Part shown: piece by piece, positions 8,845 to 17,761 of the stretch
Position numbering within the stretch: the stretch's first letter is position 1
Layout: every line of letters begins with the position of its first letter
Assembly: GCF_016428905.1 (NCBI RefSeq)
Contig: NZ_JAELTQ010000007.1
Location: 1-64,000 of the forward strand
Direction: 5' to 3'
DNA length: 64,000 bases
From: Dyella sp. ASV24
Lineage (GTDB): Bacteria > Pseudomonadota > Gammaproteobacteria > Xanthomonadales > Rhodanobacteraceae
Made by a program: the position numbers and the translations under genes
Notes under the pieces: generated by a model
Told to the model about the DNA's origin: nothing
Seen by the model: the letters and a program-made list of their open reading frames with translations, nothing else
Database searches by the model: none

Positions 8845-9498
8845 CTAGTTTCGCCTCTGCGAGTCACCATCAATGGTGATATCAAGCAAGCACGCGTCGG
8901 CAATATCCTGCCGTCGAAATGGGGCCTTTATATCTGCGTATCCGATCGTTACCGTGGCTCCGGATGCCGGTACTCGATATCGGATGACATTGGGTTGCGA
9001 CAGGTCGCTTCCCATGCCCATGGGAACCACTCGGCCACCTCGCTGCTCCAATGAGTGCAAAACTTCCGTCATGTCGAGACATTGAGGTGAGCCTTTTGCA
9101 AAGCCTCCCCAGCGGATCTCCATCGTTGACTCCCAAGTGCCTATTTTCCGGGCGTGAGCGTCGGTCACCTTACGCAAGGTATAACCAAATCCTGCATACC
9201 AAGGGCGGTCGTCTGTTGCGAAGAAACCGCCGTCTGCGTCGGACCTGATTGTCCGCAGGTGCGCAGCAAATGTGTTTTCAACGCTCTTCGCGCTGATAAA
9301 ACCACCGCGGGCGTCCAGGAGAGCAAGAACCTTGGCCCAGAAGATATTTGGCTCGAACGGCGGGACGGGTTCGGTCCTTCCGTAAGAGGGCGTCGCCGCC
9401 GCTCCAGCGCTTCCGCCGGTGGCGTTGGACTGGGCGAGCGCCGAACCGGTGGGTATCGACAGACTGACAACCCAAAGCAAGGCAACGAGGCAAATCAT
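8845..9498 (-). CDS. Secreted protein of unknown function
   Basis: A 217-residue exported protein. The ATG at 9498 gives a compact signal peptide (MICLVALLWVVSLSIP...ALAQ) preceded by three arginines in the longer frame; the ORF is open from 9603 but the extra 35 residues look non-coding. After a Gly/Ala/Pro-rich linker, the body (about residues 60-217) has mixed alpha/beta character, with two Cys (QCLDM, ACLLD) that could pair. No family is recognised. The next gene downstream on this strand is the zinc-ribbon protein, so the two may be co-transcribed. Confidence 0.55.
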   Translation of the reverse strand: MICLVALLWVVSLSIPTGSALAQSNATGGSAGAAATPSYGRTEPVPPFEPNIFWAKVLALLDARGGFISAKSVENTFAAHLRTIRSDADGGFFATDDRPWYAGFGYTLRKVTDAHARKIGTWESTMEIRWGGFAKGSPQCLDMTEVLHSLEQRGGRVVPMGMGSDLSQPNVIRYRVPASGATVTIGYADIKAPFRRQDIADACLLDITIDGDSQRRN

Positions 9499-9847
9499 CC
9501 GTCGGCGGGGATCACCGCCTATTCGGCGCAGTTCGACACGACTATCCCTATCCACAATGCCCCCATGCACTAGTGGTCCCTCGCGGACTTTACTCAACTG
9601 CACAACTTCCGAGAAGACGGGGCTGGCGGCAAATTCCTTCGACGGACAGCCCCGGCACTATGTCCGCAGCACCTGTCGTTCTTGCATGAATGTTTCGGCT
9701 GAGGCAACCGATCACCGTCGCTGCACCGCAGATCATTCACCAGACACCGCTCGTCACAGCAAAGCGACCTTTCATCCTGCTTGTGCCGACACGTCAGCGT
9801 CGCCCTGTTAGCGTGCAACGCGCCAACTCCAACCAGGCGAGTGCACC
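9499..9847. other. Divergent intergenic region
   Basis: 349 bp between the secreted-protein gene on the minus strand and the one on the plus strand. No gene, repeat or clear promoter was found by eye; it should hold both promoters. Confidence 0.4.
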
Positions 9848-10642
9848 ATGAAGTCATCACTTCTAGCCGCTTCACTTATGTCTATCGCGGGAGCCGCGAG
9901 CGCCGATCACCCGTCAAGCGATCGCTATTTGACGCCGCAGTTCAGCGCTGGCCAAACGTACAGCAACGTGTTTTCCATCTTGCGATCGATCAAGGCGGAT
10001 GGCTATGACGAGCATGCGTCCCGCAACGGCGGATCGGCCGACTACGCCATACTTTCAGCAAGTAACGACGGCTGGGTGACTCGGGCTAAAGGACGCTACG
10101 ACGGTCAGGCGAGTGGTGATAGCTCCGTAGAGTTTCGGGAAAATGGCCGAACCTATTGCCAGTTGAACGATGGCGGGAAGACGAGCTGCAATGCGTACCT
10201 GGAGGGGAGCGGTCTGACCTATAACGCAACGATCTGGGGTGTTCCGCCAAAGCAGCTGGTGCAAGGGGTGAGTTGGACGGTGGACGTGAAGCAAGCGTGG
10301 GAGCTCGGCGGTTCGAACGGCACCGAAAAGGTCACTGTCGTCAGTGTCGATCCTGCGACGGATACTGCTGTCTTGTTGCGAGAAGGGGCGTCGGAAGGCT
10401 TCTACTCGGAAAGCGACGCTCATACCGTACAGCTCACCCATGACGGTCATGCCGAGATGCTTGAGGTCAAGCCGGGCACGTCGCACTGGAAGGGGTATAC
10501 GACCTTCGTGAAAGGCGTGGTGTTCAGTGATGAACTTGTCGTAACGCGCGACGACGTACTGGTGAGCAAGAGTGGTAGCTCAATCAATGCCACTGAGCGC
10601 CGAGTGATGCTGCTTAACGCTGCGCCATTTCCCACACTTTGA
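9848..10642 (+). CDS. Secreted protein of unknown function
   Basis: A 264-residue protein with a signal peptide (MKSSLLAASLMSIAGAASA) and predicted cleavage before DHPSS. The mature part is rich in beta-type, Gly/Ser/Thr segments, with two cysteines (YCQLND, SCNAYL) near residues 102-113. No catalytic motif or known family was recognised. It is transcribed away from its left neighbour and converges with the AraC-type gene, ending 29 bp from it, so it is probably a single-gene unit. Confidence 0.65.
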   Translation: MKSSLLAASLMSIAGAASADHPSSDRYLTPQFSAGQTYSNVFSILRSIKADGYDEHASRNGGSADYAILSASNDGWVTRAKGRYDGQASGDSSVEFRENGRTYCQLNDGGKTSCNAYLEGSGLTYNATIWGVPPKQLVQGVSWTVDVKQAWELGGSNGTEKVTVVSVDPATDTAVLLREGASEGFYSESDAHTVQLTHDGHAEMLEVKPGTSHWKGYTTFVKGVVFSDELVVTRDDVLVSKSGSSINATERRVMLLNAAPFPTL

Positions 10643-10671
10643 TCGCTGCCATCAGGCGGTGGATCACTGTG

Positions 10672-11664
10672 TCATTCCGCCGCTGGCATCTGGCTTCGCA
10701 ACGCCCCGGGCGGGCGGCCTATGACACGTTTGAATGCACGGCTGAACGCGGCCAGCGAGCCATAGCCAAGACGATAGGCCACCGTCTCGATCGTCTCGCG
10801 GTCACGACTGATCCATTGCACCGCCAGATGCATGCGCAATTCGGTCAGGTAGCGCACCGGTGTCATGCCGGTGAGTTCGAGGAAGCGCTCCGCGAACACG
10901 GAGCGCGAACTGCCCATCACCGCGGCCAGTTCGGCTACGGTCCAGTCGCGCCCCGGCTCTCGGTGCAAGGCAAGGATCACATTGCTCAGGCGCGGATCAC
11001 GCAGTGCCTGCACCCAGCCCGTGGCATCGCCGCAACCAGATTCCACCCAGCCGCGCACGATAAATGAGGACACCACTTCGGCAAGGCGCGCGAGGATGCC
11101 GGCAAAGCCCGCGCGCTGGGATATCGATTCGCGCTCCATGGCATCGAGCATGGCATGCAGTTCGGGGTATCGCTTGAGCAATGTGCTCACCAGCATCACC
11201 TCCGGCATGGAGGCCACCAGCATTTGCATGCCGCCAAGATCAAAGTCCATGCAGCCACTGAACATCAGCGCCTCATCGGAAAGAGGTGTGTCGTCCTTCG
11301 CCCTGAGCGCGCACACCGAGGCGCACAGCTCGACTGTCGGGTACGCACCGATGTCCTTGCACGGCTGCTCCGCCGAGGAGAGCAGGGCATGCTCGCCACC
11401 GTGCGGCAGCAGGGCTGCATCGCCGGTATCAAGGCGATGCAAGCTCCCATTGGCGGCGCGAAGGAATACGGGCCCGCGCCCCACAAAGTGAAACTGCGCG
11501 CGCTCAGGTGCATTACCAAAGCGCAAGCCGAACGGCCGTGCGATCTCGATCCTTCGGTAATTCACGCCGAGCATCCGCATGCTGAGCAGCAACTCGCTGG
11601 TTATGTCGTGCGTATTGGAAGAGGGCGGGAGGCGTCCAATCATGGCATCCGGACTCGTGATCAA
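10672..11664 (-). CDS. AraC-family transcriptional regulator (cupin_6 type)
   Basis: A 330-residue regulator. The N-terminal half (FHFVGRGPVFLR... HRLDTGDAALLPHGGEHALLS) is the AraC-type cupin found next to many drug or small-molecule exporters. The C-terminal 100 residues form two helix-turn-helix motifs (WTVAELAAVMGSSRSVFAERF and ETVAYRLGYGSLAAFSRAFKR). It is divergent from the MFS exporter at 11757 with 92 bp between starts, so it most likely controls that gene and itself. An alternative start lies at 11643 (MIGRLPP). Confidence 0.88.
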   Translation of the reverse strand: MITSPDAMIGRLPPSSNTHDITSELLLSMRMLGVNYRRIEIARPFGLRFGNAPERAQFHFVGRGPVFLRAANGSLHRLDTGDAALLPHGGEHALLSSAEQPCKDIGAYPTVELCASVCALRAKDDTPLSDEALMFSGCMDFDLGGMQMLVASMPEVMLVSTLLKRYPELHAMLDAMERESISQRAGFAGILARLAEVVSSFIVRGWVESGCGDATGWVQALRDPRLSNVILALHREPGRDWTVAELAAVMGSSRSVFAERFLELTGMTPVRYLTELRMHLAVQWISRDRETIETVAYRLGYGSLAAFSRAFKRVIGRPPGALRSQMPAAE

Positions 11665-11756
11665 TAATCTCGGAGCCTACATCATAGATCGTCCTGTCTC
11701 GGCTACTTACGCTGCGTCCTCCTTCCTGGCCGTACGCCGAAACCGGATACCGCTTC

Positions 11757-13073
11757 ATGAACTCATATGTAGACGCCGCCACCGGACCCGCTGTCACCGA
11801 GACGGCAAAACCGGCTTGGGGCGCGGTGTTATCGCTCTCGCTGGGCGTGTTCGGCCTTGTAACCGCCGAGTTTTTGCCGGCCAGCTTGCTGACGCCGATG
11901 GCGGCCAGTCTGCATGTCACCGAGGGCGTGGCCGGACAGATGGTGACGGTGACTGCCGCAGTGGCCTTGGTGACCAGCCTGGTGATCTCGGCTGCGACAC
12001 GGCGTATCGATCGGCGCTGGGTGCTGATCGCATTCTCCGTGTTGTTGATCGCTTCCAATGTGCTGGTCGCCTACGCACCGGGCTTAACCCTCCTGTTGCT
12101 CGGTCGCGTGCTGCTGGGTATGGCCATTGGCGGCTTCTGGACCATGTCGGCGGCCACCGCCATGCGCCTGGTGCCGCCCGCGTTGGTGCCGCGTGCGGTG
12201 TCGATCATGTATGCCGGACTCTCCCTGGCTACCATCGCTGCGGCGCCGCTTGGCAGCTATTTCGGTGCACACCTTGGATGGCGCCAGGTTTTCCTGCTGG
12301 CGACTGGCTTGGGCGTACTCACCTTGCTCTGGCAATGGTTCACGCTGCCGCGCATGCCGCCTAACAGGTCGACAAGCCTGGGGACGTTGCTGGAAGTGTT
12401 GCGCCGCCCTGCGATGGCGCGCGGCATGCTGGCCTGCATCCTTGTCTTTACCGGCCACTTCACCTTCTTCACTTACCTGCGTCCCTTCCTTGAGAACGTC
12501 ACCGGCGTCGGCATCAATGCACTCTCCGCCATCCTGCTCGGCTTTGGCGTGGCCAATTTTCTGGGCACATCGCTAGCTGGCGTACTCCTGGAGCGCAGCC
12601 TGCGATTCACCCTGATGCTGATGCCGCTACTGATGGGCTTGATTGCGATCAGCCTGGTGATCTCTGGCCAGGCCGTTCTTGCCCATGCCGTGCTGGTGTC
12701 ATTGTGGGGCGTTGCGTTCGGTGCGGTACCGGTGACCTGGACCACCTGGATCACGCGCACGGTGCCCGATGAAGCCGAAAGCGGTGGTGGGTTGATGGTG
12801 GCTTCGGTGCAGTTGGCGATCACCACGGGCGCCGCCGTCGGCGGCGTGATCTATGACGCAGCAGGAGCACGCAGTGTTTTCAGTGCCAGCGCACTGATGT
12901 TGTTCGCTGCGTTCGGCATGATCTTTTTCAGCTTCCGTGCCCGCAAGGCCGTGCGAGACGACGTTTGGCCAACACGCAACGTGTTGTCAGCGAAGGGCCT
13001 GGTTGAGCCGGTAGAAATTCCGGCATGCCATTCCGGTAAAGATGGCCCCAGCCAGGCCGATGGCGGTCACTAG
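11757..13073 (+). CDS. MFS transporter, DHA1 family exporter
   Basis: A 438-residue inner-membrane transporter with about 12 hydrophobic segments. It resembles the AraJ/sugar-efflux-like DHA1 group: LSLGVFGLVTAEFLPASLL in helix 1, and the conserved LLLGRVLLGMAIGGFWTM loop near residues 107-125. It probably uses the proton gradient to expel small molecules; the substrate is unknown. The divergent AraC gene is its likely regulator. The last 35 residues (after FRARKAV) are hydrophilic and overlap the minus-strand gene at 12987-13187 by 87 bp. Confidence 0.88.
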   Translation: MNSYVDAATGPAVTETAKPAWGAVLSLSLGVFGLVTAEFLPASLLTPMAASLHVTEGVAGQMVTVTAAVALVTSLVISAATRRIDRRWVLIAFSVLLIASNVLVAYAPGLTLLLLGRVLLGMAIGGFWTMSAATAMRLVPPALVPRAVSIMYAGLSLATIAAAPLGSYFGAHLGWRQVFLLATGLGVLTLLWQWFTLPRMPPNRSTSLGTLLEVLRRPAMARGMLACILVFTGHFTFFTYLRPFLENVTGVGINALSAILLGFGVANFLGTSLAGVLLERSLRFTLMLMPLLMGLIAISLVISGQAVLAHAVLVSLWGVAFGAVPVTWTTWITRTVPDEAESGGGLMVASVQLAITTGAAVGGVIYDAAGARSVFSASALMLFAAFGMIFFSFRARKAVRDDVWPTRNVLSAKGLVEPVEIPACHSGKDGPSQADGGH

Positions 13074-13187
13074 GCCCGTTGGACCACTCATACTGAGTGG
13101 ACGAGGCTGGATGGCAAAGGCAAGCGCTGTGAAGGTGAGGAACACAACACCAGCGGCTAACAGCATCACTGCAGGCAGAATTTTCAT
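12987..13187 (-). CDS. Small two-helix membrane protein
   Basis: A 66-residue protein with hydrophobic segments at residues 3-26 and 37-53, ending in a basic tail (CRNFYRLNQALR). The ATG at 13187 has a good ribosome binding site (GGAG, 9-10 nt upstream). Its 3' half is antisense to the end of the MFS exporter gene. No family is recognised. The start signal and membrane pattern make it likelier than the longer upstream frame. Confidence 0.5.
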   Translation of the reverse strand: MKILPAVMLLAAGVVFLTFTALAFAIQPRPLSMSGPTGLVTAIGLAGAIFTGMACRNFYRLNQALR

Positions 13188-13291
13188 ATACCCAGCTCCA
13201 TGTGATTGAAGGAATGAAAGCCGCGATGATTCCGATCGAGCAACGTGTTGCATTGATCGCCTGATGTCGCAGTCGAACGCGAGGACCGCCT

Positions 13292-14032
13292 TCAATTCTT
13301 CTGCGGCTTTTGCGACAAGAAAATGTGCTGCACACAGTACGCTTCGGCTGCAAGCCAACCAACTGCCTTGTTGCCATGCTGAAAATGAGTGGATCGACCA
13401 CCGCCATCGGTGAGTGGCGGGAAACTCAATGAGTTGTTCACCCACCCTGCCTTGGTTAGGGCGTTCGACAATATCGAAGTGGGCACGCATTGGACTGAAC
13501 CAATGGTTGGCGATATCCCAGTTACATCCAGGTTGATGTCCAGATCGGCGTCTTGAACTTTGCCGAGCCGTTTTGGGTGAAGTCCTGGCACGAAATGGTC
13601 CGGGCCTGCATCGAGCGGATAGAAGGCCTCGCGAACTGAGACCATAAGCCTCCAGCCATCCTTCCCAGATAAAATCATCGAGTAGTTTGCGATGCGGGGA
13701 TCATCGTAAGAAGTGGTCATGGCGGGGATGCCGAATGCTTTTTCCACCGTTTCAACGCTGTCCGGAGCATCTCTGTCGGAGCTCAATGCGGCTATTCGAA
13801 GGGAGAGTTCCTCGAACCCGTATGGGCATTGTGCCGTCCTGGTTGGGCGGAGCTTGCCTTCTGACATGCGGATCAGTTGTGGATCGACTGGGTTAGGTGT
13901 GCCTTCAACACACGGTACATATTTGCTTGACTGATGGGGCTGAAGGGGGCGCCTTGCTGTGGTTGTCGAACATCCAGAGGCTGTCATCAACGCGACTACG
14001 ACGATGCCGATCTCACACCAAGGTAGTCTCAT
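13292..14032 (-). CDS. Lipoprotein of unknown function
   Basis: A 246-residue lipoprotein. The ATG at 14032 yields a short signal with lipobox LMTASGC (Cys 20), followed by STTTARRP. The open frame continues upstream to 14248, but that part runs through a palindromic repeat (14048-14093) and is not coding. The mature protein has four further cysteines and no domain I can name. It lies in a minus-strand run with the VOC genes and the small membrane protein. Confidence 0.6.
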   Translation of the reverse strand: MRLPWCEIGIVVVALMTASGCSTTTARRPLQPHQSSKYVPCVEGTPNPVDPQLIRMSEGKLRPTRTAQCPYGFEELSLRIAALSSDRDAPDSVETVEKAFGIPAMTTSYDDPRIANYSMILSGKDGWRLMVSVREAFYPLDAGPDHFVPGLHPKRLGKVQDADLDINLDVTGISPTIGSVQCVPTSILSNALTKAGWVNNSLSFPPLTDGGGRSTHFQHGNKAVGWLAAEAYCVQHIFLSQKPQKN

Positions 14033-14047
14033 GTCTGCTCTAGTCCT

Positions 14048-14093
14048 AATGTCCGCTATGGGGTGCGGATTCAGCCGGTCGAAAGTGGACATT
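14048..14093. repeat. Short palindromic repeat (AATGTCC...GGACATT)
   Basis: AATGTCCGCT on the left and GTCGAAAGTGGACATT on the right bracket a short centre. It lies immediately upstream of the lipoprotein start and is the copy with the best preserved outer arms. Confidence 0.55.
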
Positions 14094-14226
14094 CGAAGTC
14101 CAGGCCATACCCGCATGATCGATATGGAAAACGAATGGACGGGGCTCTCGGGGCTGAATATTTGTTCCTTAGCCACGCCGAACGCGTCACTCTGAGTGTT
14201 GCGCGTAAAGACGCGCCCAGTTTTGT

Positions 14227-14580
14227 CTAGCGGAGACGGGTCGGCCACCCGACTCTGACCAGCATGTCGTCAGGCGCGTTGAGGGCGAACTCGTACATAC
14301 CCCACGGTTTGTCGCTTGGGTTGGCGTCGATTTCGCCACGAAATGCAGCGGCAAGCTCATCGACATCCTTGCGGTAGAGGTAAAGCCCAAATGGATTGCT
14401 TCCCGGCATGAGCCATCCTTCCACCGCCTGATTCAGATGGATTTGAGCACCGAAACCATCGGCGAGCATTCGATAGTCTCCGGAACTATCTTGCTCGCTC
14501 TTGAAGCCAAGCCTTACGAAGAAGGCCTCCGTACGATCAAGATCATTGCACGGCAATATGGCGATAAGGCTCGACTGCAT
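14227..14580 (-). CDS. VOC-family (glyoxalase/bleomycin resistance-like) protein
   Basis: A 117-residue protein with the typical single VOC module: an opening ILPCNDLDRTEAFFVRLGF strand-helix, a central QIHLNQ strand, and a closing WGMYEFALNAPDDMLVRVGW segment. Its length matches bleomycin-binding-type members, which bind drugs without turning them over; other VOC proteins are metal enzymes. Substrate and reaction cannot be told. A GAGG lies upstream of the ATG at 14580. Confidence 0.75.
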   Translation of the reverse strand: MQSSLIAILPCNDLDRTEAFFVRLGFKSEQDSSGDYRMLADGFGAQIHLNQAVEGWLMPGSNPFGLYLYRKDVDELAAAFRGEIDANPSDKPWGMYEFALNAPDDMLVRVGWPTRLR

Positions 14581-14653
14581 GTTGCAAACCTCGTATGGGC
14601 TCTTCTTTGTGTCCGGAGAGCATGCACTTTCGCTCGGATTCCAGACATCCCCC

Positions 14654-14684
14654 GAATGTCCGCTCCGGTTCGAAAGCAGACCTC
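14654..14684. repeat. Short palindromic repeat (AATGTCCGCT..GAAAGCAGAC)
   Basis: A copy of the same palindrome family as at 8789 and 14048, with a compact CCGGTTC centre, between the two VOC genes. Confidence 0.5.
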
Positions 14685-14691
14685 ATCGAAA

Positions 14692-15144
14692 CTAGCGCTT
14701 AGGCTCCCAAAGCTCGACCTTGTTTCCTTCGGGATCCAAGATCCAGGTAAAGCGGCCGTTCGGGTCGTTGTCGTCACGCTTGATGATCGTGACGTCTTTG
14801 GATTTCAGTCGCGCGAGCAACGCATCCATATCATCCACGGCGTAGTTGATCATCAATCCGCTGGTTGATGGCGCGAAGTACTTCGTCGTCGCGGGAAACG
14901 CGTTCCATGCCAGTGCGGGTGGGTGCTTTGGCGCGTCGTAGCGCAGCGCCGCGCCACCCCAGGCTTCTACAGGCATGCCAAGGACATCGCGGTACCACGC
15001 CGCTAGAGCCTTGGGGTCCTTCGCTTTGAAAAAGACTCCACCGACACCGGTGATATGCCCGGCGGGTGGCGCGGATGCGGCCGTCGCCAAGCCGGCGATG
15101 GAAAGCAAGGTTAGACACAGCAAGAGAATCGATCGCCGCTTCAT
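14692..15144 (-). CDS. Exported VOC-family protein
   Basis: A 150-residue protein with a signal peptide (MKRRSILLLCLTLLSIAG...TAASA) and one VOC module (GVGGVFFKAKDPKALAAWYRDVLGM at the start; FTWILDPEGNKVELWEP at the end, carrying the Glu that usually ligates the metal). Similar domains form lyases, isomerases or dioxygenases; secretion is less usual. GGGAG lies 8 nt before the ATG. Confidence 0.78.
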   Translation of the reverse strand: MKRRSILLLCLTLLSIAGLATAASAPPAGHITGVGGVFFKAKDPKALAAWYRDVLGMPVEAWGGAALRYDAPKHPPALAWNAFPATTKYFAPSTSGLMINYAVDDMDALLARLKSKDVTIIKRDDNDPNGRFTWILDPEGNKVELWEPKR

Positions 15145-15383
15145 CTATGTGCTCCCAAGTTTGTGTGACTTACCCCATGCGGACTACTGGCAAACCCTTT
15201 CTGGGCCGAAAGTTACCCGAACGGCATCAGTGATCAGTCGCTGCCATTTGGATGGGTTTCGTTGTTCCGAGCCATGGAGCAATCCGCATCAAATTGCGAC
15301 CATTATGCGACGCTGAATGCAGCGCCCAAGCGACGGCCGCGTGCTACATTTCTATCACTCCGCCTGCCACCTTCGCTATCTAC

Positions 15384-15758
15384 GTGTTGCGACGTAAAGC
15401 CCATCGACAGATTGTCACTTGGCTAGCCTGGCTGGCCATGGCGTTTGTTGTCGTGGCGCCGATGGTGTCGCGCGTCATGCCCGCACACGAATCCATGCCT
15501 GGCATGGCCGTCATGATGGGCAGCGACTGCTCACATGCTGTGGCGGGCCTCGATCATTCCGGCAGCCCGCCGGATGCAACCGACCGCTGCGGTTACTGCG
15601 TCCTGCTCGATCACCAGTCGCTACTTGCAGCGCACGTGATCTTGCATTTTCTCCCCGCGCCACCTCGCGCCTTCGTTTCCGTCGCCCTTCATGAGGCCGG
15701 TGTGCAGAAGACGCAGCATGAGGACGCGCGTCCGCGTGGACCGCCACGCTTGGTCTGA
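15384..15758 (+). CDS. DUF2946-type protein, metal-locus associated
   Basis: About 124 residues if read from GTG at 15384 (TTG at 15387 is equally possible; the frame is open from 15252). A membrane or signal segment (TWLAWLAMAFVVVAPMVSRV) is followed by a Met/His-rich stretch (MPAHESMPGMAVMMG) and the CGYCVLLDH motif typical of DUF2946. Such proteins are common next to copper genes and TonB receptors and probably bind metal in the periplasm. The two genes after it encode an outer-membrane protein and a TlpA-like thioredoxin on the same strand. Confidence 0.65.
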   Translation: MLRRKAHRQIVTWLAWLAMAFVVVAPMVSRVMPAHESMPGMAVMMGSDCSHAVAGLDHSGSPPDATDRCGYCVLLDHQSLLAAHVILHFLPAPPRAFVSVALHEAGVQKTQHEDARPRGPPRLV

Positions 15759-15939
15759 TATGCCGGCGAGTATTTGCGCGTAACTTGCGCTTAGCTGACT
15801 TTTGCCGCCAATGCCATCGACGCTCCGACCGCCGGACTACGTGGAAACCACGTGCCCGAACGCGGCCGCGCGAGCATTCAACGACATCCGTACCAAGCGA
15901 CCCAGCATGCGTTCGCGGTACGTTATTGGAACACGCCTT

Positions 15940-17040
15940 ATGCGCGTCACTCTTTCCTCATTTACTTTCGCGCCTCGTCGCTCAACGGTGCGCCTGGCGG
16001 GCGCGACTAGTGCTTTGTTGTTTCTCGTCGCAGGGTTCCCTCGGGTTGCCCACGCCTGTGCAACGTGCGGATGCACGCTCAGCACGGATGCCGCCACCGG
16101 CTATTCAACCGCAAGCGGCTGGCGGTTGAATGTCGACTACACGTTCATCGACCAGGACCAGCTTCGCCACGACAGCAGCAAAGCTTCGCCGCAGAAGGTG
16201 GTCAACCAGCCATCCGATCCATCGTTAGGTGGGGGGGAGATCGAGAAGCAGACGATTAACCGCTATATCAATGTCGGGGCGACATATCGCTTCAATGCGG
16301 ATTGGGGGCTGACGTTTGTGGTGCCTTACGTTGTTCGTGATCACGACACCTACGGCACGCAACTTGCGCCCTATACACCAAGCGAAACAGCGCCCGACGA
16401 GGTCAGCAATGCCCATGTCGCCGGTCTCGGCGACGTAAAGCTCATCGGCAGTTACCAGGGGTTTCTACCCATGCACAACTTGGGTATCCAGTTCGGCATC
16501 AAGCTTCCCACCGGTCATTACGGTGGCGAAACGGAGGATGGTGACCTGGTTGGCCATCCGACGACGTTTCGATCCGGTCCTGGCCTGGGGCAGTCGCTGG
16601 ATAGCAGCCTGCAGGCCGGTACGGGAAGCACGGATCTCATCATTGGCGGCTACTACTACCAGCCCATCAGTCAGAACTTCGATATGTTCGTCAATGGACA
16701 GTTCCAGGCTGCCGTGAGCGAGCGAATGGATCAGCCGGGTGCTGATTTCCGGCCGGGCAACCTTGTCTCCGCCAGCTTTGGCCTGCGTTATGAGGCGCAC
16801 GCAAACTGGGTGCCGCAACTGCAGATCAATGTCATTCGGCGCAGTGCTGATCAGGGCGCATTCGCCGACCGGCCGGACACGGCTGGCACAGTGGCGTATG
16901 TCAGTCCCGGTATCAGTGCGAGCCTGACCAGGAACATCCAGTTCTATGCGTTTGTACAGGTCCCCGCCTATAGCCATCTGCAGGGGTACCAGTTGTTCCC
17001 GCACTGGACCGGTACGGTGGGCCTCAGCATGAAACTGTGA
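15940..17040 (+). CDS. Outer-membrane barrel protein with N-terminal CxxCxC
   Basis: A 366-residue exported protein. From the ATG at 15940 the signal peptide (STVRLAGATSALLFLVAG...AHA) is followed at once by CATCGC, a possible metal- or disulfide-forming motif. The rest consists of alternating amphipathic strands typical of a beta barrel (GATYRFNADWGLTFVVPYV, FGIKLPTGHYGGETEDGD, TGTVGLSMKL), similar to the MetA/phenol-degradation transporter-like family. Upstream in-frame ATGs (15802, 15907) would only lengthen the pre-signal. Neighbours suggest a role in metal or thiol handling; the solute is unknown. Confidence 0.7.
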   Translation: MRVTLSSFTFAPRRSTVRLAGATSALLFLVAGFPRVAHACATCGCTLSTDAATGYSTASGWRLNVDYTFIDQDQLRHDSSKASPQKVVNQPSDPSLGGGEIEKQTINRYINVGATYRFNADWGLTFVVPYVVRDHDTYGTQLAPYTPSETAPDEVSNAHVAGLGDVKLIGSYQGFLPMHNLGIQFGIKLPTGHYGGETEDGDLVGHPTTFRSGPGLGQSLDSSLQAGTGSTDLIIGGYYYQPISQNFDMFVNGQFQAAVSERMDQPGADFRPGNLVSASFGLRYEAHANWVPQLQINVIRRSADQGAFADRPDTAGTVAYVSPGISASLTRNIQFYAFVQVPAYSHLQGYQLFPHWTGTVGLSMKL

Positions 17041-17114
17041 CTTTGCCTGCCCACAAGCAAGGGGCGTGGTCGCTCACGCGACCATGCTCTATCAACTGGA
17101 GGAACAGACCTTCC

Positions 17115-17657
17115 ATGCTTGCAACACGATACGCACGAATGAAACACATGTGGCTATCCATCGGGGCTTTCTTGATGCTGTTCACCTATGCGTCCGTGGC
17201 GTGTGCCAGTGACCTTCGCGTGGGGCAGCCAGCGCCAACTATTGCGCTCGATACGCTGGATGGCCGACACATCTCGCTCGACGAACTCCGTGGAAAAACA
17301 GTCATCGTCACCTTTTGGGCGACGTGGTGCGAACCGTGTCGTGATGAACTGCCTTTGCTATCTCGCTACGCACAGGAGCACGTGCGCGACAATCTTGCGG
17401 TGCTGGCTTTCAGTCTTGACACGCCAGATACGTTGGTTCAAGTGAGGAAACTTGCGTCCACGCTGAGTTTTCCAACGGGTCTTCTGGGGGATCCGCACGT
17501 ACCGGGCTACGGCCGCATATGGCGCCTTCCGGTGAGTTTCGTCATTGATCGGAATGGCCTTCTCGTCCATGACGGATGGAAAGACAAGCAACCCGAGCTC
17601 AGTCGCGATCGGCTCGAACAGGTGGTAACTCCACTGTTAGAGGGGCCGTCGCATTGA
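17115..17657 (+). CDS. TlpA-like periplasmic thioredoxin-fold protein
   Basis: A 180-residue thiol oxidoreductase. A signal or anchor segment ([21 protein letters not shown]) is followed by an AhpC/TSA-like thioredoxin domain with [15 protein letters not shown], the active site [13 protein letters not shown], and the cis-Pro segment [13 protein letters not shown]. TlpA/ResA-like proteins reduce disulfides for cytochrome c or copper-centre assembly. The ATG at 17115 is preceded by GGAGGA 11 nt away; another ATG at 17139 is possible. It follows the Cys-motif outer-membrane protein by 74 bp, so they probably share an operon. Confidence 0.85.
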   Translation: MLATRYARMKHMWLSIGAFLMLFTYASVACASDLRVGQPAPTIALDTLDGRHISLDELRGKTVIVTFWATWCEPCRDELPLLSRYAQEHVRDNLAVLAFSLDTPDTLVQVRKLASTLSFPTGLLGDPHVPGYGRIWRLPVSFVIDRNGLLVHDGWKDKQPELSRDRLEQVVTPLLEGPSH

Positions 17658-17715
17658 TGCATAAGCGGAGATGGCGGACCTGATGTGCAGCCTGAATCCG
17701 CTGAGTGCAATGAAA

Positions 17716-17743
17716 GTGCCCGTTTCGGGAATAGAGCGGGCAC
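17716..17743. terminator. Weak hairpin between convergent genes
   Basis: GTGCCCG at 17716-17722 pairs with CGGGCAC at 17737-17743 across a 14-nt loop, between the ends of the TlpA-like and AraC-family genes. Position supports a shared terminator; the structure is only moderate. Confidence 0.35.
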
Positions 17744-17761
17744 GTTCCCGGAAGAGGCGTT

